A stretch of 11,215 nucleotides of DNA from NCBI GenBank assembly GCA_030037515.1, contig JASHRE010000292.1, positions 1 to 11,215 of the forward strand, written 5' to 3'. The position numbers were made by a program, and so were the translations under genes. Positions 7,164-11,215 of this stretch are shown piece by piece. Position 1 is the stretch's first letter; each line of letters opens with the position of its first letter. The notes beneath the pieces were generated by a model that saw only the letters and a list, made by a program, of their open reading frames with translations, had not been told where the DNA came from and ran no database searches. Source of the stretch: Candidatus Sulfotelmatobacter sp. (lineage in GTDB: Bacteria > Acidobacteriota > Terriglobia > Terriglobales > Acidobacteriaceae).

Positions 7164-7269
7164 GCTGGCAATCTACGGAGCCATCGTCATGCCGGTCAAC
7201 GGTAATCGGGTAGCTGAGATTACGGCAGTAATCGGCCGATGGAACGGTCCACCAGAATGCACCAGCAGG
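7161..7269. repeat. Long imperfect stem-loop upstream of the coiled-coil/PilZ operon
   Basis: Four nested arms pair in order: CCTGCTGG (7161-7168) with CCAGCAGG (7262-7269); CCATCG (7181-7186) with CGATGG (7237-7242); GCCGGT (7191-7196) with ATCGGC (7231-7236, one G-T pair); GTAATC (7202-7207) with GATTAC (7218-7223), around a 10-nt loop. A further GTAATC at 7228-7233 can pair with the same GATTAC over a 4-nt loop. The outer arm shares three bases with the ribosome site. It may be a riboregulatory leader or a DNA operator. Confidence 0.5.
7170..7199 (-). promoter_or_regulatory. Possible promoter of the coiled-coil/PilZ operon
   Basis: TTGACC (plus 7194-7199) and TAGATT (plus 7170-7175) are 18 nt apart on the minus strand, matching consensus at about five and four positions. 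The start would fall at the ribosome site, giving a very short leader. This competes with the reading that the region is a long structured leader. Confidence 0.35.
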
Positions 7270-7333
7270 CTAAGCTCCGACCACTCCAATGCTTTCGAAG
7301 GTGCGACCTTTGGTAGCTATCGAAGATTGGGAA

Positions 7334-7411
7334 GGGCACGACTTCAGTCGTGCCGCCAATGCGCCGGAAACTGCTTTGCGCTTCGGCGTGAGGTGGGCGC
7401 TAGCCCCGAAG
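7334..7411. repeat. REP-like palindromic element
   Basis: A perfect hairpin, GGCACGAC-TTCA-GTCGTGCC (7335-7354), is followed by a second one. CTTCGG (7381-7386) pairs with CCGAAG (7406-7411), enclosing GGGC-GCTA-GCCC (7395-7406). Translated in one plus frame, the first hairpin gives GHDFSRA. From memory, that is a string seen in many spurious acidobacterial ORFs, consistent with an interspersed repeat. It lies 40 nt beyond the nickel-permease stop and could also act as a transcript end. Family membership is unverified. Confidence 0.55.
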
Positions 7412-7450
7412 AATGGATCGATTTCATCAGAAGGATTCAGGCGTAATCGA

Positions 7451-8284
7451 TCAGGTCAGCGATGGCAGCTTGTCGGCCGCTCCCAGCAGGAAGATCGCCC
7501 CGACCACGATGCTGTAAGCAGAAGTAAGAAGGGTGAGACTATTCAATGCGTTGGCGCTGACCGCGTTCAACATCGCATTCACACCCCGGGCCAGGAGTCC
7601 TTGGGATTCCGCGGCCGGGCCGAGCCAGTTGCGGAGCTTGTCGAGCGAAAACAGTCCCGCGGCCACCCCGCACATCAGCGTGTTCATGACCAGCAGACCA
7701 AGAATGAACATCAGCAGACCGAGCAGGCCGGCTCCGGTCCCACCCAGATTCGCGGCCACCAGAAACAGCAGCAGCTGTGTGGGAGTCTCCGCGCCCAGCC
7801 CATGAATCACTCCCACCAGGAATGTTGAACTGGTTCCGTATCCATCTTTGAACAGTTGCGGCGCGGCGACGCGCGTGCCGCCGAAAATGCGGCTCAGCCG
7901 CCAATAGAACCACAGCACGCCATTGACTAAAAGCGTGATGCGTGTGCGCGGGCGAGCATGATGATGACCCGACGATGGCCGGAAGAAAGTTCCGAGGACG
8001 TAGAGGCCGAGAATCAGGAGCGTGATGCCCACAAGACGTTCTGCCCAGCGGTCGCTGGCGGCCGGGAGTGAAAGCCGGAACCCTATGGCCGCTGCGCCCA
8101 GAATTGCAATCGTCGTGGCGTGGCCAGCCACATAGAGCAGGCCGAACTTCATCGCGTCGCTCGTCCTGGCTTGCACGCTGCTGATATCGGTGATCGCCGC
8201 GATATGGTCGTAATCCAGCCCGTGCCGGAAACCCAGCACGCCCGCAGACAACAACGCCAGCCGCAGATTTTCTGAGTTGACCAT
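7451..8284 (-). CDS. NiCoT-like nickel/cobalt permease (HoxN/NixA superfamily, NicO)
   Basis: A 277-residue inner-membrane protein with about seven hydrophobic segments, probably importing Ni2+ or Co2+. Near the N-terminus is FRHGLDYDHIAAITDI (19-34), the counterpart of the NiCoT helix-II signature RHAxDADHIAAIDN, with Tyr in place of Ala between the Asp residues. GHATTIAILG follows in the next helix and HGLGAETPTQLLLF further on, both matching family blocks. A short HHH loop lies between. The ATG at 8284 is the first start after an in-frame stop at 8297-8299; no ribosome site is visible (CTCTCCCTTT precedes it). It lies 61 nt downstream of the small cysteine-rich ORF. No urease or hydrogenase gene is in view to reveal the use of the metal, so Ni versus Co is undecided. 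Confidence 0.82.
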   Translation of the reverse strand: MVNSENLRLALLSAGVLGFRHGLDYDHIAAITDISSVQARTSDAMKFGLLYVAGHATTIAILGAAAIGFRLSLPAASDRWAERLVGITLLILGLYVLGTFFRPSSGHHHARPRTRITLLVNGVLWFYWRLSRIFGGTRVAAPQLFKDGYGTSSTFLVGVIHGLGAETPTQLLLFLVAANLGGTGAGLLGLLMFILGLLVMNTLMCGVAAGLFSLDKLRNWLGPAAESQGLLARGVNAMLNAVSANALNSLTLLTSAYSIVVGAIFLLGAADKLPSLT

Positions 8285-8330
8285 AAAGGGAGAGGATCAA
8301 TCCGAGCCAATACCTTCGCGCGTACACAAG

Positions 8331-8342
8331 ACAAACATTTGT
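8331..8342. repeat. Short inverted repeat upstream of the nickel permease gene
   Basis: ACAAA-CA-TTTGT lies 47 nt before the permease ATG, a possible operator half-site pair. It does not resemble the NikR operator I know (GTATGA-N16-TCATAC). Confidence 0.2.
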
Positions 8343-8345
8343 AGG

Positions 8346-8543
8346 CTAGCACAGCGGCAATGTTCCGTTCGCGCGCCGGCACAGAACCCCGCAATCGGCC
8401 AGATAGTGGGTCAGTTTGTCTGTCATTCCAAACAATCCGATTTTGCGCAGCCAAGGTTCTGGCGGATCCGCGCGAACCGGGGTCCCCAGCCCGCAAGGGC
8501 TCTGGCAGGCGACGCAATACCGCGCGTTCTGGATCGCTTCCAT
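8346..8543 (-). CDS. Probable small cysteine-rich protein, unknown function
   Basis: A 65-residue ORF in the 282-nt gap between bshB1 and the nickel permease, 23 nt after the bshB1 stop and on the same strand. It has six cysteines: C10xxC13xxxC17 near the start, C51xxxC55 and a C-terminal C65. A middle region has WLRKIGLFGMTDKLTHYL. About two thirds of third codon positions are G or C and codon choice (CTG, CGC, GCG, GGC/GGG) is like its neighbours, which argues for real coding. The cysteine pattern suggests metal or redox binding, and the neighbours (a bacillithiol gene and a metal permease) fit that, but I recognise no family. The ribosome site is weak (AGGT 13 nt upstream). The frame stays open upstream into bshB1, so the ORF could be spurious. 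Confidence 0.45.
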   Translation of the reverse strand: MEAIQNARYCVACQSPCGLGTPVRADPPEPWLRKIGLFGMTDKLTHYLADCGVLCRRANGTLPLC

Positions 8544-8566
8544 TTTCAAACTGACCTGCCACCAAG

Positions 8567-9340
8567 CTATATCGATTTGACCGGAATGGCCAGCAGATCC
8601 TCCACCAATCCGACTTCCTTTTGGAGGAACGGCTCTGCATAGGTCACTCCTCCCAGCATGCCGTAAAAGCACGCCATCGCCGAGACGCGGGCTCGGATCT
8701 CATCGTGTGCCGGGAACAGGTCCTTGCCCGCTTCCTGATCGGAGAATTGCGATGTGTAGGCCATGATCGATGCAAGCTTGCCTTCGAACTGGTCGCTGAT
8801 GTCGACCACAAATGTCGGCCGGATGTCGTAATAAAGTGTCGCGTAGATGATCTTGAAAGGCCGATGCGGAGGAAGCGATCCCGAGGTGCTTTGTCCAACG
8901 TCCGAGTTCTGGGGTCCGAGCTCTAGCTTTGCAAGTCCGGCCAAAAAGCAAGCTTCATAGCCGAGGATCGAGGCTGTGTAGTGATCAGGATGCCGTCCTT
9001 TCCAGTAGGGAAGGATGAGCACTCGCGGCTTCGTTTCGCGGATGACCGCGGCGACCTTCAACCGGTTCTCCCATATGTTTTCGACGCGGCCGTCGGGGAT
9101 ATCGAGCGCGCGCCGCCAGCCTACTCCCAGAATTTTCGCGGCGTCGGCGGCTTCTTTCGCGCGATCTTCCGCGGTCCCGCGCGTCCCCATCTCGCCTTGA
9201 GTCAGGTCGAGGATGCCCGTGCGTTGCCCGTTTTGCGCGGCTTTCAGCAATGTCCCGCCGCAAGTTTGTTCAACGTCGTCGCGATGCGCCGCCAGAGCCA
9301 GGATGTCAAGCGCTTGAGCGCCCAGTTTGTTCGGGCTCAT
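8567..9340 (-). CDS. bshB1: Bacillithiol biosynthesis deacetylase BshB1 (LmbE/PIG-L family)
   Basis: It likely removes the acetyl group from N-acetylglucosaminyl-L-malate, the second step of bacillithiol synthesis, in the cytoplasm with Zn2+. The protein has 257 residues. AHRDDVE at 18-24 is the AHPDDxE zinc motif with Arg instead of Pro; His19 and Asp22 are ligands. GRHPDH at 115-120 supplies the third ligand, His120. ILDLTQGEMGTRGT (43-56) and the C-terminal GGVTYAEPF are typical of BshB1 rather than other LmbE proteins. The ATG at 9340 overlaps the TGA of ispA (ATGA), pointing to coupled translation. The glycosyltransferase (bshA) and ligase (bshC) genes are not in this window. Other LmbE-family deacetylase roles remain possible. 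Confidence 0.88.
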   Translation of the reverse strand: MSPNKLGAQALDILALAAHRDDVEQTCGGTLLKAAQNGQRTGILDLTQGEMGTRGTAEDRAKEAADAAKILGVGWRRALDIPDGRVENIWENRLKVAAVIRETKPRVLILPYWKGRHPDHYTASILGYEACFLAGLAKLELGPQNSDVGQSTSGSLPPHRPFKIIYATLYYDIRPTFVVDISDQFEGKLASIMAYTSQFSDQEAGKDLFPAHDEIRARVSAMACFYGMLGGVTYAEPFLQKEVGLVEDLLAIPVKSI

Positions 9341-10218
9341 TTCTTTCTTTCCACCAGATATCTCGCCAGCTCCTTCAACGTCTCGGCGCGCTCGCCAAAA
9401 CTCTCTAGTTCGCTGAAGGCATCATTCACGAGTGAATCCGCTTTCGCGAGCGACGCCGCGAGTCCAAACAGCGCCGGATACGTCGCTTTTTCCGATGCCG
9501 TGTCTTTGCCGGCAGTTTTTCCGAGTTGTTCGGAGGTCTGCGTCACATCCAGCACGTCGTCGATGATCTGAAACGCCAGCCCAATGCCCAGCCCGAAGGC
9601 GCGCAGTTTTTCGACCTCTTTGTTTTTCGCGTCAGCATAGATCGCGCCGCTGACGAGACTTGCGGTGATCAACGCCGCCGTTTTCGAGCGATGAATGTAC
9701 TCCAGCATCTCCGCGGTTGGGTGTGTGTGCTCGGCTTCGAGATCGACGACCTGTCCGCCGATCATTCCATTGACCGTTCCCGTGCCGAGCGCAATTTCTT
9801 CGATGATGTGCACGCGTGCCTCTGCCCGACACTCGAGTCGTGCCAGCACTTCATAGGCCTGCGTTTGCAGCGCATCGCCGGCGAGGATGGCAATCGCTTC
9901 ACCGAATGCCTTGTGGCATGTTGGCCGGCCTCGTCGCAAATCATCGTCGTCGAGGGCAGGAAGATCGTCGTGAATCAGAGAATAGGTGTGTAACATCTCA
10001 AGCGCAGCGCCGAGTTCTTCGATTCCGTCGGGTACTGAACCGGCAATCATTCGTCCAGCTTCGATGCAAAGCACGGGACGCAGGCGCTTGCCTCCGGCAA
10101 AAACGCTGTGCCGCATGGCTTTGTGAATCGAGACGGGATGCTGGGTTTCAGCTGGAATCAGGCGGTCGAGCGCCGCGTCCGTCGCGCGCTGACCTTGTTC
10201 GAGCGTGGCTTTCAACAT
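9337..10218 (-). CDS. ispA: Short-chain polyprenyl diphosphate synthase (farnesyl diphosphate synthase type)
   Basis: It condenses IPP with DMAPP and GPP, giving geranyl/farnesyl diphosphate for quinone tails, undecaprenyl carrier and terpenoids. The protein has 293 residues. Motifs are GGKRLRP at 42-48; the first Asp-rich motif HDDLPALDDDDLRRGRP at 83-99 (Asp84, Asp85, Asp90), with the four-residue gap of IspA-type enzymes; GGQVVDL at 154-160; and the second Asp-rich motif IIDDVLD at 218-224. The ATG at 10218 is chosen because MLKATLE starts where the family does; a TTG at 10236 would add six residues. The ribosome site is weak, and TATACT lies 10 nt before this ATG, so the message may be nearly leaderless. 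It overlaps bshB1 by 4 nt. Product chain length is inferred. Confidence 0.92.
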   Translation of the reverse strand: MLKATLEQGQRATDAALDRLIPAETQHPVSIHKAMRHSVFAGGKRLRPVLCIEAGRMIAGSVPDGIEELGAALEMLHTYSLIHDDLPALDDDDLRRGRPTCHKAFGEAIAILAGDALQTQAYEVLARLECRAEARVHIIEEIALGTGTVNGMIGGQVVDLEAEHTHPTAEMLEYIHRSKTAALITASLVSGAIYADAKNKEVEKLRAFGLGIGLAFQIIDDVLDVTQTSEQLGKTAGKDTASEKATYPALFGLAASLAKADSLVNDAFSELESFGERAETLKELARYLVERKK

Positions 10219-10379
10219 GCGCTCGCAGTATAGCAAGGCCCTGACGGCGTAGGTCGTTCTCGTCTCAAGGAACAGAAGCTTGCATGAGATTTCCGCGTGG
10301 ACTCTGCGACCGCCTCTGTGTTCTGCGCGTTCAAAGCTTCTGACTGAAAGACGCCTTTACGTGACCCCGTGAGTGGTTG
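10219..10379. repeat. Spacer with widely separated inverted repeat
   Basis: CAGAAGCTT (10273-10281) and AAGCTTCTG (10334-10342) are a perfect 9-bp inverted repeat with a 52-nt interior. On the minus strand the interior contains a phrase resembling eroded copies of ACACAGAGG, a word I recall from acidobacterial intergenic repeats. No gene is seen here. Confidence 0.35.
10229..10234 (-). promoter_or_regulatory. Possible -10 box just upstream of ispA
   Basis: TATACT on the minus strand lies 10 nt before the ATG at 10218 and matches TATAAT at five of six positions. No good -35 box was found at 16-18 nt. If used, the message would start within a few bases of the ATG. Confidence 0.3.
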
Positions 10380-10979
10380 TTATCTTTTCAGGTGAGGCAA
10401 CAATTCCTTAAATGCGCCCGATGATGACACCCGCATCAGTTCGTAGATCATCATTTCCGTCGACGAGATCACCGCGCCAGCCGCGCGCATGCGGTCGAGA
10501 CCAATCTTCCAATTCCATTTTGTGCGCGAGCCGACCGCGTCCGATGCCACGTGCACTAGATATCCTTTCCCCAGCGCCGCCAGGGCCGTCTGCATCACGC
10601 AGACATGGCTTTCCATCCCGCACAACAGCAGCGTGTCACGTTGGCCCGGCAGTCGGTTGAGAACCGAGCAGAAAACTTCGCTCCCGAAACAGGAGAACAC
10701 CGTTTTCTCGACCGCGTCCACTCCCAGCAGCAGAGATGCGATTTCCGGCACAGTGTTACCCAGTCCCTTGGCGTATTGCGTGCTGACCAGCGTCGGAATT
10801 TTCAAAATTCGGGCCGCGCGAATGAGCAACTGCGCGTTCCGGACAAGTTCCTCCTTCTGAAAGATCGGCGGCAACAGCTTTTCCTGGACATCAATCACGA
10901 CTAGCGTGCATTGCTCCGCTTCGAGCGGACGCCGCGCGATTTCGGAATAATTGGCAGTCTTCTCCAAAACGTCACTCAT
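10380..10979 (-). CDS. Isochorismatase-family cysteine hydrolase (YcaC-like)
   Basis: A 199-residue soluble alpha/beta hydrolase of the isochorismatase-like/nicotinamidase superfamily. The catalytic triad is complete: Asp30 (VVIDVQEK), Lys92 (AVEKTVFSCF) and Cys127 (GMESHVCV), with the usual cis-peptide-type segment next to the cysteine. The overall layout, with STQYAKGLG after strand 2 and SHVCVMQTA, resembles the YcaC group, whose substrates are mostly unknown. No isochorismate or siderophore gene is nearby, so a role in siderophore synthesis is not supported. The ATG at 10979 has GGAG 6-7 nt upstream and overlaps the stop of the preceding frame by 8 nt, suggesting coupled translation. About 160 nt separate it from ispA. 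Confidence 0.9.
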   Translation of the reverse strand: MSDVLEKTANYSEIARRPLEAEQCTLVVIDVQEKLLPPIFQKEELVRNAQLLIRAARILKIPTLVSTQYAKGLGNTVPEIASLLLGVDAVEKTVFSCFGSEVFCSVLNRLPGQRDTLLLCGMESHVCVMQTALAALGKGYLVHVASDAVGSRTKWNWKIGLDRMRAAGAVISSTEMMIYELMRVSSSGAFKELLPHLKR

Positions 10980-11215
10980 GTTTCACTCCAGGCCTGGATG
11001 CGAACTTCCACCAAGCAGCAAGGATCTCTTGGTTGGACTGCACGAATTCTAACGCTGCCTCCCGATACGCTACATCCAAGAGTGAACCGATGCGGCCACG
11101 ATCGTGATCATCGCGATTGACCGCATTCTGAATGAACCTTACAATCGATCCAGCCGGACCTCCGGCTCCAACCAACCAACTGCCCCCTCGTTCAACGGCA
11201 GGACAGCTGACTCTG
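10972..11215 (-). CDS. 3' part of an unrecognised gene upstream of the isochorismatase-family gene
   Basis: This frame is open from the right edge of the window to a TGA at 10972-10974, about 80 codons. It reads as plausible protein (GAGGPAGSIVRFIQNAVNRD, then a helical stretch with LLDVAYREAALEFVQ and ILAAWWKFASRP). A TTG at 11175 could start a 67-residue version, but the frame continues off the window. Its stop overlaps the isochorismatase start by 8 nt (ATGAGTGA) and its end carries that gene's ribosome site, as in tight operons. I recognise no family. The hydrophobic Trp-Trp helix near the C-terminus is the only distinctive feature. Confidence 0.5.
   Translation of the reverse strand, partial: RVSCPAVERGGSWLVGAGGPAGSIVRFIQNAVNRDDHDRGRIGSLLDVAYREAALEFVQSNQEILAAWWKFASRPGVKHE

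Noticed and set aside
7539..8327. 262-codon minus-strand frame overlapping the nickel permease
   Set aside because: It is a shifted frame of the permease; it lacks membrane segments, and the permease frame has the family motifs.
8149..8640. 163-codon minus-strand frame across the bshB1-permease gap
   Set aside because: It overlaps bshB1 and the permease in the wrong frame and is Arg/Ser-rich; the 65-codon frame within the gap is more protein-like.
9526..9993. 155-codon plus-strand frame opposite ispA
   Set aside because: Antisense to a firmly identified gene with catalytic motifs; no independent support.
1..11215. CRISPR array, tRNA, rRNA, insertion sequence or prophage
   Set aside because: No regularly spaced repeats, cloverleaf sequences, transposase motifs or phage genes were found on reading either strand.

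Overview
The window is a compact, GC-rich bacterial chromosome segment that most resembles Acidobacteriota (Terriglobia/Koribacter-like). The clues are a Bacillus-type sdhCA pair, a bacillithiol deacetylase (BshB1), a small coiled-coil protein of a kind I recall from Acidobacteria beside a PilZ protein, and an intergenic palindrome that I recall as a frequent acidobacterial interspersed repeat. This assignment is inference; no rRNA or other marker is present.

All intact genes lie on the minus strand, so transcription runs right to left. From the right edge the order is: the 3' part of an unrecognised gene (10972-11215); an isochorismatase-family hydrolase (10380-10979) overlapping it by 8 nt; an IspA-type short-chain prenyl diphosphate synthase (9337-10218); bshB1 (8567-9340), joined to ispA by an ATGA overlap; a probable 65-residue cysteine-rich small protein (8346-8543); and a NiCoT-like nickel/cobalt permease (7451-8284). 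A spacer with a REP-like palindrome and a long imperfect stem-loop follows (7154-7450). Next come an 86-residue coiled-coil protein (6893-7153) and a receiver-PilZ-PilZ protein (5726-6862), probably one operon. After a roughly 370-470 bp spacer without a convincing gene lies a large multipass membrane protein (3635-5248), then rdgB (2965-3618), 16 nt downstream. At the left, sdhC (1283-2047) and the start of sdhA (1-1246, cut by the window edge) form the succinate dehydrogenase operon, with a good sigma70-type promoter in front of sdhC.

The only plus-strand gene is a wreck. Between sdhC and rdgB, positions 2193-2989 hold a decayed NAD-dependent epimerase/SDR gene whose recognisable segments are scattered over all three frames.

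Most of the content is core metabolism: TCA cycle/respiration, nucleotide-pool cleaning, isoprenoid precursors and low-molecular-weight thiol. I see no CRISPR array, prophage, insertion sequence, tRNA or rRNA. I do not see a clear new multi-gene system. The parts most worth a second look are the small cysteine-rich ORF between bshB1 and the nickel permease, the receiver-double-PilZ/coiled-coil pair with its structured upstream region, and the SDR pseudogene.
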